Shown here: one piece after another, positions 18,350 to 25,971 of the stretch
How positions within the stretch are numbered: position 1 is the first letter of the stretch
Layout of the letters: each line of letters opens with the position of its first letter
Origin: Myxococcales bacterium 68-20
Lineage (GTDB): Bacteria > Myxococcota_A > Polyangia > Polyangiales > Polyangiaceae
Length of the DNA stretch: 64,000 nt
Reading direction: 5' to 3'
Assembly: GCA_001899635.1 (NCBI GenBank)
Contig: MKVQ01000004.1
Location: 438,023-502,022, forward strand
Made by a program: the position numbers and the translations under genes
The notes under the pieces: model-generated
The model's input: the letters and a program-made list of their open reading frames with translations, nothing else
What the model was told of the DNA's origin: nothing
Database searches by the model: none

Positions 18350-19710
18350 GGAAGCACCACCTCCTCGGGAACGAGGCTCTCGCCCCTCGATTTGCCGTTC
18401 CCGAGCTGACCGTAGAAGTTACTGCCCCAACAATAGACTTTGCCGCTCGTCGTGAGCGCGCACGTCGTATTCCAGGTCGTTTGCACGCTCGCGACGGGTT
18501 CGGGCAACGCGACGACGCGCACTGGCTCATGAACATAGTCCTTATTTCCGCTACCGACCTGACCGCTCTCGTTGAATCCAACGCAATACACCGCTCCCGA
18601 GAGCGTAGTTGCACACCATCGATAGGGTTGGATGATCCCACGATCGGTGGCGAGCGTGCGAGTCGTGCTTGTCGTCGCGATCTGGACTACGGGCTCGGGC
18701 ACGACGACGGGCTCCGGAAGCGCGCGGCCGATGGGAGGGTACGGGATGGGCTCCTCGGTAGATTTCGGAACGACTGCACCCCAACAGTACGCCGTGCCGC
18801 CCGCAGTCGCGCAGACGTCCGGGCCCGCGACGTCGACCGTCGAGACGCCAGGCACGCTCATCGGCGCCGGATACGGATCGGGGAACAGCGACGAGACGCG
18901 CCCGAGAGAAGGATTGTAGCCCCACGTGACCATCGCGCCGTCCTCGCGCAGGACGAACGTCGCGTAGCCGACCGCGATCCGGCGAACGGGCGCGCCCGGA
19001 GGCAGCGCGACCTGTCGTGGTGGATGTGTCCCCGCAAACGGCATCGCGGGACGCGGCCCCACCTGCCCCCACAAATTCTCGCCCCAGCACAGGATCCCAC
19101 CATCGACCGCTGCGCAGGCCGCCGTGCTGCCGACGCCGACGTGGGTGGCGGGCGGGATTGGAAGCTTCACCGGCACGCGCTCGGTGGACACCGCGCCGGC
19201 GTCGTCGCGAAGAAACGGACCCGTTCCCCAGCACCAGGTCGCGCCGTCCTCGTCGAGTGCACAGGTATGATCGAGCGCGACGACCTTCACGAGGCCATCG
19301 ACGCGCGCCGGCCTCGAACCGCTCCCGGCATCTTCGCCGCGCCCGAGCCGTCCCGAGCTGCTTGCCCCCCAGCACGCGACCGTTCCGTCGCGGAGGAGCG
19401 CGCAGAATCCCTCTCCGCGGTCGGAGTCCGTTTCGAGTGTCGTCACGAGCGCCGTCGCGCACGCGCCTGCTCCGCACACGATCGGGAGGGGGCTGGCGTC
19501 GACCACCCCCGCGTCGGACGCCACCGCAGGCTCGGAGCCGGCATCTTTCGGCGATCCGTCCAAGGAGGCAGCGTCGAGGCCCTCCTCGGTGCGCGCGCCG
19601 TCGTCATCGTCGTCGCTCGCGCAACTCGCAACCACGCCAGCCGCCGGGATCACGACGAACGCGAGGGTGACAGGCAAGCCCCGATCAAGGAGTCGTCTTG
19701 TGAAGTGCAT
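18346..19710 (-). CDS. RCC1-repeat lipoprotein (cassette 2, gene 4)
   Basis: This is a 454-residue lipoprotein. The signal peptide ends at VVASC (Cys30), followed by DDDDDG and an acidic linker. RCC1 repeats are visible as FCALLRDGTVACWGAS, DEDGATWCWG, VDGGILCWGENLWGQVG and SGKVYCWGSNFYGQLGNG, which should fold as a beta-propeller. ATG 19710 is favoured over TTG 19722 because GGAG lies six bases upstream; it overlaps the end of the preceding gene by 26 bases. It is the paralogue of the gene at 3307-4668. As there, it sits between propeller-like lipoprotein B and the IgGFc-binding-type gene, so the order has been conserved. Confidence 0.87.
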   Translation of the reverse strand: MHFTRRLLDRGLPVTLAFVVIPAAGVVASCASDDDDDGARTEEGLDAASLDGSPKDAGSEPAVASDAGVVDASPLPIVCGAGACATALVTTLETDSDRGEGFCALLRDGTVACWGASSSGRLGRGEDAGSGSRPARVDGLVKVVALDHTCALDEDGATWCWGTGPFLRDDAGAVSTERVPVKLPIPPATHVGVGSTAACAAVDGGILCWGENLWGQVGPRPAMPFAGTHPPRQVALPPGAPVRRIAVGYATFVLREDGAMVTWGYNPSLGRVSSLFPDPYPAPMSVPGVSTVDVAGPDVCATAGGTAYCWGAVVPKSTEEPIPYPPIGRALPEPVVVPEPVVQIATTSTTRTLATDRGIIQPYRWCATTLSGAVYCVGFNESGQVGSGNKDYVHEPVRVVALPEPVASVQTTWNTTCALTTSGKVYCWGSNFYGQLGNGKSRGESLVPEEVVLP

Positions 19711-20995
19711 AGCGAGCTCCAACCGCCCAGATGTTGTCCTTGGAAGTGCCCCGCACGCGGTAGATCGGATGGTCGAGCGGCGCGCCGGTCAGCGAGACGC
19801 TCGAGATCGCAAAGTCGGCTCTCTCGGCGCCGTCCGGAACGCCAAGTCCGCCGTGAACAACGAAGCCCCAGCCGCTGAGCCACGCCTCGTCTTGCTGAAA
19901 CCAGAGGGAGTTGAACCGAGGGTCCGCGTTCCGATTCGGAACCGAAGGAGGGGCGAGCGGCGTCAAATCAGCGGTGTAGCCGCCGTCTCCGGCCTCGATC
20001 TGCACGAGCGTCATCCTGTCCCAAAGACCGACGACGCTGCCTGGCCCGACCGACTGGACGTCGGTCAGCCAGCCGCGTCCGAGCCCCAAGACTCCGTCGC
20101 GCGGTAGACAAACTTGGGGGTCGAAGATCGAGACCACGCTGTCGACGACACGCCGATAGCCGTCGGCGGTCTTGCGACCGACGACACTACAAGAAAACCA
20201 GGTAATGAAGTCTCGGGCGCCGACAAACCACACATCGTCCTTGCCCGAGCCGCCCATTCCGAAGATCAAGACGTTGTCGAAATACCCCGGAGCAGGCGAC
20301 TCCGTATCATCCGCAACGTGATCTGCGACCCACACAAACTGTCCTTCCACGTGCGTCCGACGGAAGATCGTGTTCGCGTGCCACGCATAGACGTCGTCGG
20401 GCCCCGTGCCCCAAACGCCGAGCGTAGGATACGTTTGGATGGGCGCCCAGACGAAGTCTTCGCCAGGGGCGGGATGGTGGCTGTTGTCGGGCAGCCGAGC
20501 TCGCTCCCAGGACCACGTCGCCGAGGGATTCGCGCGCTTTCCGTAATAAATAAATCCCGGCGAGATACCGTAATAGACCTCATTTTCGTTCGGCGCCCAG
20601 ATCCTGCCTAGTTGTGGACCGAACCCGTCTTCGTTCTGTGTATCGTCGTCGATGTACTGCCACGTCGAGTCGTCAGCGCTCCACTCGAGAACCTTGACGC
20701 CGAGAGTGGGGCTCTCGGCGATCGCGAAGGCGTGGTCCGCGAGCGGCCACATGTCTCTCAGCGTCAGATTGCCGTCCGGCAATGCAGTGGCGCACCAACC
20801 GGCTGCGCTGCACGCCGGGGCGGGCCGCTCGGCGTCTTCCGACCGCGCATCCTTCGGCAGGGGCTGGGCCCCGCCGTCCGTCGATGGCGTGTCCGACTGC
20901 GCGCTCGGCGACAGAGGGTCGTCCTCTGCCGATGCGCAGGCAACGCCCGCGCCGAGCGCGACCGACACGCAGATGAGGATGAAGAGGCCTCTCAT
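19685..20995 (-). CDS. Propeller-like repeat lipoprotein B (cassette 2, gene 3)
   Basis: This is a 436-residue lipoprotein: signal peptide ending GVAC (Cys20), acidic linker, CSAAGWC motif, then weak repeats (RIWAPNENEVYYG, GVWGTGPDDVYAW, MGGSGKDDVWFVGA, VRGTSKDNIWAVGA). The pattern matches gene 3 of cassette 1, though sequence divergence is greater than for the other members. ATG 20995 overlaps the stop of the upstream gene (ATGA). The final residues overlap the next gene by 26 bases, the only long overlap in the cassette. It is predicted to be a surface propeller-like protein; binding partner unknown. Confidence 0.8.
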   Translation of the reverse strand: MRGLFILICVSVALGAGVACASAEDDPLSPSAQSDTPSTDGGAQPLPKDARSEDAERPAPACSAAGWCATALPDGNLTLRDMWPLADHAFAIAESPTLGVKVLEWSADDSTWQYIDDDTQNEDGFGPQLGRIWAPNENEVYYGISPGFIYYGKRANPSATWSWERARLPDNSHHPAPGEDFVWAPIQTYPTLGVWGTGPDDVYAWHANTIFRRTHVEGQFVWVADHVADDTESPAPGYFDNVLIFGMGGSGKDDVWFVGARDFITWFSCSVVGRKTADGYRRVVDSVVSIFDPQVCLPRDGVLGLGRGWLTDVQSVGPGSVVGLWDRMTLVQIEAGDGGYTADLTPLAPPSVPNRNADPRFNSLWFQQDEAWLSGWGFVVHGGLGVPDGAERADFAISSVSLTGAPLDHPIYRVRGTSKDNIWAVGARYALHKTTP

Positions 20996-22203
20996 GGATT
21001 TCCTCCGAGCGACAGAATGACGCCGTGGCCGCCGATCCAGACGTGACCCGGGCCCGGCGACCATACGGTGTAGAGGTCCGGCCGGCGCCGGCCGAGACCG
21101 GCGATCTTCACGCGCGACCAGGTGTCGCCGTCGTAGTGGAGGACGACGCCGGCGTTGCCGACAGCCCAGACGTCGGACGCCGAGGTGCCCCACACCGCGT
21201 TGAGATCCTCCGCCGTCGGAACGTCGACGATGTCCCAGACGACGGAATCTCCGCGGTAGTGCCTGACCACGCCGCTCGCGCCGACCGACCACACGTCGGA
21301 CGCCGAAGCAGCCCAGACGCCGTAGAGCGCGTTCCACGTCTGCGAGTTGAACGAGGTCACGGTCGTGGCGTCGCCGTCCGCGCCATCGACGCGAACGTTG
21401 GCGCCGACGTCGCCGACGGCCCAGATGGTGTCGACGGACAGACCGTAAACGCTCGAGAGTTGATTGCACGCGTGCGGGCAGTCGTCGCCCCGCACACCCG
21501 CTACGATCTCGAACCCCGAAGCCCCCGTCTTGCGCAAGCGCCAGAGGCCACTCGGGCGCGTCGGGGACGGGCTCGACCACTCTTCTTCATCCCACGTCGC
21601 AAGCCACAGCGAGCTCGCGGAAGGCGGCGCCCACGCTGCACGGAGCTGCTTCGGCCAGGCCCGCCTGAACTCCGCCGGCAAGGGAGGTACGGCGCGAAGC
21701 GTCCATCCTCCTGCGGACACACCTGCGTCGAGATCGCCGGTATCGAGGCCGCGCGTGTAGAGCCGCGCGAACGACCCGAGCACGATCTCGCCCGTGTCCG
21801 AGAGCCAGAGAGCGCGCTGCGTCTCATGCGAACCGAGATCGGACGTGCGCCACGACGTACCGTCGAAGTGAGCGACCGTACCGACGGCTCCCACCGCCCA
21901 GACGTCGTTCGCTCCACGACCACGAATGGCTCGGATCTGCGTGCGTAGGTCGATGCCGTCGGCGCCGCCGAAGAGCCCGTTCGGGCAGAGCACGTCCGCG
22001 CTGCACGTATCGGGGAAGAGCTCGCAGTCTTCGCACGGCGCATCGGGTTCGTCTTGCGCAACCTCCGAAGCGGCGTCCTCGAGCGTCACGGGAGGCACGA
22101 GAGGCACGAGGTCTCCGCTCTCGTCGGCGGCCGCGCACGCGCCGACCGTCGAAGCCGACGCAGCGACGCTCGCCGCGACGAACAGCCATCTTCGTCTCAT
22201 CAT
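20992..22203 (-). CDS. Propeller-like repeat lipoprotein A (cassette 2, gene 2)
   Basis: This is a 403-residue lipoprotein with lipobox VGAC (Cys23), an acidic linker and CSADVLC, then clear repeats: GRGANDVWAVGAVGTVAHF, VYGLSVDTIWAVGDVG, VWAASASDVWSVGASGV, VWGTSASDVWAVGNAGV and a closing GHVWIGGHGVILSL. The regular spacing fits blades of a beta-propeller. It is the counterpart of 831-2036, with the same closing repeat. Two adjacent ATG codons stand at the start; the first overlaps the stop of the Cys-rich gene. Probably envelope-anchored; function unknown. Confidence 0.86.
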   Translation of the reverse strand: MMRRRWLFVAASVAASASTVGACAAADESGDLVPLVPPVTLEDAASEVAQDEPDAPCEDCELFPDTCSADVLCPNGLFGGADGIDLRTQIRAIRGRGANDVWAVGAVGTVAHFDGTSWRTSDLGSHETQRALWLSDTGEIVLGSFARLYTRGLDTGDLDAGVSAGGWTLRAVPPLPAEFRRAWPKQLRAAWAPPSASSLWLATWDEEEWSSPSPTRPSGLWRLRKTGASGFEIVAGVRGDDCPHACNQLSSVYGLSVDTIWAVGDVGANVRVDGADGDATTVTSFNSQTWNALYGVWAASASDVWSVGASGVVRHYRGDSVVWDIVDVPTAEDLNAVWGTSASDVWAVGNAGVVLHYDGDTWSRVKIAGLGRRRPDLYTVWSPGPGHVWIGGHGVILSLGGNP

Positions 22204-23339
22204 CGCGTAATGCCTCCGGCGTCCGGATCACAAGGCTCGACCATACATTTGCCCCCGACACAGGCCTGGCCAGCGACCGCGTCGCAAGTGTTACCGCAAG
22301 CCCCACAGTTGTTCGGGTCCGCGTCCGTATCGGTCTCGCAGCCGTCGGCGGTGTTGCCATTGCAGTCAGCCTTGCCGCTCCAGCATTGCAAAGTGCAGAC
22401 GCCGTAGAGGCACGCCTCGGCGCCGCCCTTCTTGGTGAGGAACCTGCAGCTGTTCCCACATGCGCCGCAATTGAAGAAGTCCGACTTGAGATCGTAGCAC
22501 TCGCCGTTGCAGAACGTCTTGCCCGGCTCGCACATGCACGTGCCCACCCCCTGGTAGAGCCGGCACTCCTGCCCCGCTGGACACGCGAGCCCGCAGCCTC
22601 CGCAGTTCTGATTCGTCATGAGCGACGCCTCACATCCGTTGGTCACGTCGCCATCGCAGTTACCCATTCTCTCGACGCATTTGAGCGCGCCACATTGACC
22701 ACTGCTGCAACCGTAGTAGGCGTTCGGATACGAAGGCGCCCCTCCGTTCGTCGAGTCGCAGACGTTCCCGCACCCGCCACAGTTCTTGTCGTCCGCCTTC
22801 GGATTTACGCAGGGGATTGGGCTGTTCGCGCAGTAGACTTGAGGTGACTTGCAGCCACAAACGAACTCGGACGATATGTTGAGGCACGGCTTGTCGGGGT
22901 CGGGGCATTTCTTCCCGCACCCGCCGCAGTTATCGTTATCGCTCTTGGCCTCGCATCCGTTGTCTGGAATGCCGTCGCAGTCGTAGTTTCCTTCTTGGCA
23001 TGACAGCACGCACGCACCGCCAAGGCACTCGTAGCTTTCCTTGGTCGTTTCCTTCGGACACGCCGCGCCGCAGGCGCCGCAGTTGTTCATATCCGTGTTC
23101 AGATCGACGTCGCACCGGAAGCGCGAGGTCGGGCAGGTCGTGTGACCTGCGGGACATGCGCTCGACGGGCAGTACGTGATGAGCCCGGCATCGGCTTCGC
23201 CCGACGCACCACCGTCCGTCGGAATCTGGAACGAAGGCTGTTCGGGCGGCAGCGTGAACTCGACCGTCTGTCTTTGGCAGGCAATGAGCGCAACGAATGC
23301 GGCCACGACCCATGCTGAGCCATGAATGGGTAGTTTCAT
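22200..23339 (-). CDS. Cys-rich NCGxCG-repeat lipoprotein (cassette 2, gene 1)
   Basis: This is a 379-residue lipoprotein, complete, with signal peptide and lipobox LIAC (Cys21). The mature protein is a run of modules with NNCGACG, NDNCGGCG, DKNCGGCG and NPNNCGACG-type motifs, interspersed with DCDGIPDNGCE and NCDGDVTNGCE. It carries well over forty cysteines, so an extracytoplasmic, disulfide-bonded fold is expected. It supplies the complete version of the truncated paralogue at 1-834; both end EGQ/AGQ.C..G.C. It starts 25 bases after the anti-sigma-like gene and ends on the start of the propeller A gene, so it links the regulatory and lipoprotein parts of the locus into one transcription unit. 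Confidence 0.88.
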   Translation of the reverse strand: MKLPIHGSAWVVAAFVALIACQRQTVEFTLPPEQPSFQIPTDGGASGEADAGLITYCPSSACPAGHTTCPTSRFRCDVDLNTDMNNCGACGAACPKETTKESYECLGGACVLSCQEGNYDCDGIPDNGCEAKSDNDNCGGCGKKCPDPDKPCLNISSEFVCGCKSPQVYCANSPIPCVNPKADDKNCGGCGNVCDSTNGGAPSYPNAYYGCSSGQCGALKCVERMGNCDGDVTNGCEASLMTNQNCGGCGLACPAGQECRLYQGVGTCMCEPGKTFCNGECYDLKSDFFNCGACGNSCRFLTKKGGAEACLYGVCTLQCWSGKADCNGNTADGCETDTDADPNNCGACGNTCDAVAGQACVGGKCMVEPCDPDAGGITR

Positions 23340-23364
23340 GTTGTGACAATCCAGGTCCGAGAGT

Positions 23365-24075
23365 TCACCGATTGCAGGAGCGCAGGAGCCTCGAGACCCG
23401 CGTTCGATGTGCCGACGTCGGATGAGCGTCGAGGAACGCTCGCCCCAGGGCGCAAGCCCTCTCCTCCTGGCCCAGCCCTTGGTGCGCCTCGATCTCGAGG
23501 ACCGTCACTTCCTGCGCGAGAAGCCCGTGTGGAAAGGATGCGCGATGCGCGCGCACGCCTGACAGCGCTTCCGCGAAATCGTGCGCGGCGAGCTTCGATC
23601 GAATCCTCGAGACGCTCGTCGCCTCCTTCGCAAGATCGTCCTCGTCCGAACGGCGGGCCGAGCCGACCTCGACCGGGCGCTGTACGTCCGCGCGCCGCGG
23701 CACGGCCGGCAGCGCGTCGACCGACACCGTCGGGATCGACGCTTCCGCGGACACGGAATGGTGCTCGCCGGCGCTCGAGGAAGGAGCCGGAACGACCGAG
23801 GGGACCGCAGCCTCGCGAGCGTCCGGGAGATTCGTGGCGTAGACGGTTGCCAGGACGCCGGCGGCGGCGAGCGCCAGCCCCGCCACCCCCAGCGTGGACC
23901 GCTGCGCTCGGATGAACGGCCCGAACGCAGCAGATGCGCGCGCCACCAACATGGCTGCTCCGCCGCCGAGGCCCAAGCGAAGAAACAGCTGTCGCTGCGC
24001 CTGCCATCGGCCGCGCGGTCGCTCCGCGCGTGCGGAGCGGACCAGCGCGTCGAGCTCTCCTTGATGACCACTCAT
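23365..24075 (-). CDS. Membrane anti-sigma-like protein (locus 2)
   Basis: This is a 236-residue protein translationally coupled to the upstream sigma gene (ATGA). A basic cytoplasmic N-terminus (LDALVRSARAERPRGRWQAQ) leads to one or two hydrophobic segments (about 32-50 and 62-82), a Ser/Pro/Ala linker, and a helical C-terminal part (RIRSKLAAHDFAEALSGVRAH, ALGRAFLDAHPTSAH) that resembles TPR-like helices. The layout matches the protein at 6588-7409 though identity is low. It is likely to sequester the sigma factor at the inner membrane. No HxxxCxxC zinc motif is seen. Confidence 0.75.
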   Translation of the reverse strand: MSGHQGELDALVRSARAERPRGRWQAQRQLFLRLGLGGGAAMLVARASAAFGPFIRAQRSTLGVAGLALAAAGVLATVYATNLPDAREAAVPSVVPAPSSSAGEHHSVSAEASIPTVSVDALPAVPRRADVQRPVEVGSARRSDEDDLAKEATSVSRIRSKLAAHDFAEALSGVRAHRASFPHGLLAQEVTVLEIEAHQGLGQEERACALGRAFLDAHPTSAHRTRVSRLLRSCNR

Positions 24076-24650
24076 GGCTCGTCCTTCCTTGATTCGGAGG
24101 AGCAGACCTCCATCGATGCGAGAAGCTGCGCGCGCGCGCGACGCAGCCGCGAGGCCACGGTCCCTTGAGGGATCTCGAGCATCGAGGCCGCCTCCGCGAG
24201 TGTGGTGCTCTCGATCTCGCAGAGGATGAAGACCGAACGCAGGTCGTCCGGGAGCCTCGCGAGCAACTCGTCGAGGCGCCTCCAGCGCTGGTTCGCGTCC
24301 GCGAGCGACTCCGGCGTAGGACTCGGATCCGGGTGGGCATCCAGCTCTCCGTCGCCGGCCTGGACGGGCAAGCGCGCGCGGCGACGCCGGACGTTCGATG
24401 CGAGGCGGCTCGCGGTCTGAAACAGGTAGGTCTTCTCCGCGCCCGGCTCGACCGCCGCGATCTTCGAGGCGAGCACCGCGAACACCTCTTGGGTCGCATC
24501 GTCCGCTTCGTCGCTGGAGAGCCCGAAACGTCGGAGCACGCGCCAGGCGAAGTCGTAGTACGCGACGACGGCGGACTTCAGACGCGCGCGATCGCTCCGG
24601 GAGGAAAGCTCTAGCGCAGTCACGCTAGCCAGCGAAGCGAGGGGCGGCAC
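24072..24650 (-). CDS. ECF RNA polymerase sigma factor (locus 2)
   Basis: This is a 192-residue ECF sigma factor. Region 2 is visible as SSDEADDATQEVFAVLASKI, region 4 as LPDDLRSVFILCEIE with the helix-turn-helix TLAEAASMLEIPQGTVASRL. The GTG at 24650 gives the whole conserved part but its AGAGG is too close to be an ideal ribosome-binding site; GTG at codon 10 is an alternative. It begins 30 bases after the stop of the barrel-like gene at 24681 and is coupled to the anti-sigma-like gene, then to the five-gene cassette. Inference: it drives transcription of this locus, including itself. It belongs to a different ECF subgroup from 7402-8109 judging by region-4 differences. Confidence 0.88.
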   Translation of the reverse strand: MPPLASLASVTALELSSRSDRARLKSAVVAYYDFAWRVLRRFGLSSDEADDATQEVFAVLASKIAAVEPGAEKTYLFQTASRLASNVRRRRARLPVQAGDGELDAHPDPSPTPESLADANQRWRRLDELLARLPDDLRSVFILCEIESTTLAEAASMLEIPQGTVASRLRRARAQLLASMEVCSSESRKDEP

Positions 24651-24680
24651 CCTCTAGAATGTCTGTCGCCGGAAAATTGA

Positions 24681-25778
24681 TCACGGCAGGTCGAACGAAT
24701 GTCCGAATCCGAGGCCGATCTCGCCGATCCCGCGCGGGACCTCATGGCTCACCGCGGTATGGTCGCGCGCGACCGTGGCGTAGACCGTCGGCACATAGCT
24801 CACGGTGCCGAAAAGCTCGGCATGGAATGCTCTGCCGACGTGCCACCTCGTGCGCAGGCCAGGGCCGACGGTGAGCCACGGCCGGACGTCGTCGCGCGCC
24901 GCGACGCCGTCACTGTAGGAATGATAGGCGCCGGCCGTCGCGCCGAGACACGCCTCGACGGAGAGGGGCGCGAGCAGCCGGCGACTCGCACAGCCTTCAA
25001 GGCGTGCCGTCCAGGTCTGGACGAACACGTTGAGCTGCGACGTGCCTGGCAGCTGAGCCCGCGCGAACGCGAACGACGCCCTCACGCCGCCGTCGAGCAC
25101 GCCGAGCCGTCGTTGCGCCTCGACGTACCCCCGGTACCCCATGGTCGCGCGAGGAAGCGCGCCGAGAACGAGCTCGGTTCCTGCGCCGGCCCCCAGCGTG
25201 ATCGAGGGCGTCGGGCGTGGGGCTCCTGGTGGTCTCCTGCGCGACGTTTCCCGCGCAGGAGCGGTAGGAGCGGGTGGCGCGGATGGGGGGTGTTCGACGA
25301 TTGGAGGCGTGTCGGCGGCGGGTGGCTCCTCGGCCGCGGGTGGCTCCTCGCGCGCGGACGGCTCCTCACCCGTGGGCGCGACGTCGCTCGCGACGGCGGT
25401 GACGACCGCAAGCGCTCGGACGAGCGTGCGGCAATCGCGGGCAGCGACGCTCCGGGTGCTCGCTGCTCCGTCGAGCTCGGAAATGACGACCTCTCCTGCG
25501 AGCCCCTTCTTCGGCTCTCGCCGAATTCGAACGTTGAAGCTTCTTGCGTTCGCGCCGTCCGGGGCGAGGGAGAGTCGAGGCCGCTCCGCGATCAGCAGCT
25601 CGACGAAGCGCGCGCGATCCGGGCACTGGCTCACGAGCCGTTCTTCGACCTCGAAGCGAAGATGGATGGCCTCCGGCCTGGCCTCCTCGGCGGATGCCCG
25701 CGGCGCCGCGCCGATGGACGCGGCGAAGCTCCCCCCAAGGAGCCACAATCGACAGGGAGAACGCTGGGCCAGCCGCAC
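24681..25778 (-). CDS. Exported barrel-like protein linked to the sigma locus (locus 2)
   Basis: This is a 365-residue protein (start uncertain; the frame stays open upstream without an ATG, and GTG 25778 precedes a good signal peptide ending ASA). An N-terminal alpha/beta region (about 35-125, with FNVRIRREP and CRTLVRALAVVTAVA) is followed by a repetitive Pro/Glu linker (EEPPAAEEPPAADTPP) and a C-terminal half of amphipathic strands (SITLGAGAGTELVLG, GIGEIGLGFGHSFDLP) that looks like an outer-membrane barrel. Length and layout parallel 8340-9452. It is the first gene of the minus-strand run that continues into the sigma factor 30 bases later. Its upstream side carries the insertion element at 25975, which may have altered its promoter. 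Confidence 0.7.
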   Translation of the reverse strand: MRLAQRSPCRLWLLGGSFAASIGAAPRASAEEARPEAIHLRFEVEERLVSQCPDRARFVELLIAERPRLSLAPDGANARSFNVRIRREPKKGLAGEVVISELDGAASTRSVAARDCRTLVRALAVVTAVASDVAPTGEEPSAREEPPAAEEPPAADTPPIVEHPPSAPPAPTAPARETSRRRPPGAPRPTPSITLGAGAGTELVLGALPRATMGYRGYVEAQRRLGVLDGGVRASFAFARAQLPGTSQLNVFVQTWTARLEGCASRRLLAPLSVEACLGATAGAYHSYSDGVAARDDVRPWLTVGPGLRTRWHVGRAFHAELFGTVSYVPTVYATVARDHTAVSHEVPRGIGEIGLGFGHSFDLP

Positions 25779-25971
25779 GTGCGAGCATGGTATGCGAATC
25801 CGTTCCGCTGGAGCTGTCAGCGAGCACCGCACCGGCGGTCCGCTTGAGCTCAAAGGGGCGGGTGGAGCTCCGCGCCCCTCGTACGCGAGCGCGACAAGCG
25901 AGCCGAGCAGCGGCGACGTGCGCCTACCAGGATGGAGACGGAAAGGCGACCAGGGTAAGCTGGGTCGCACT

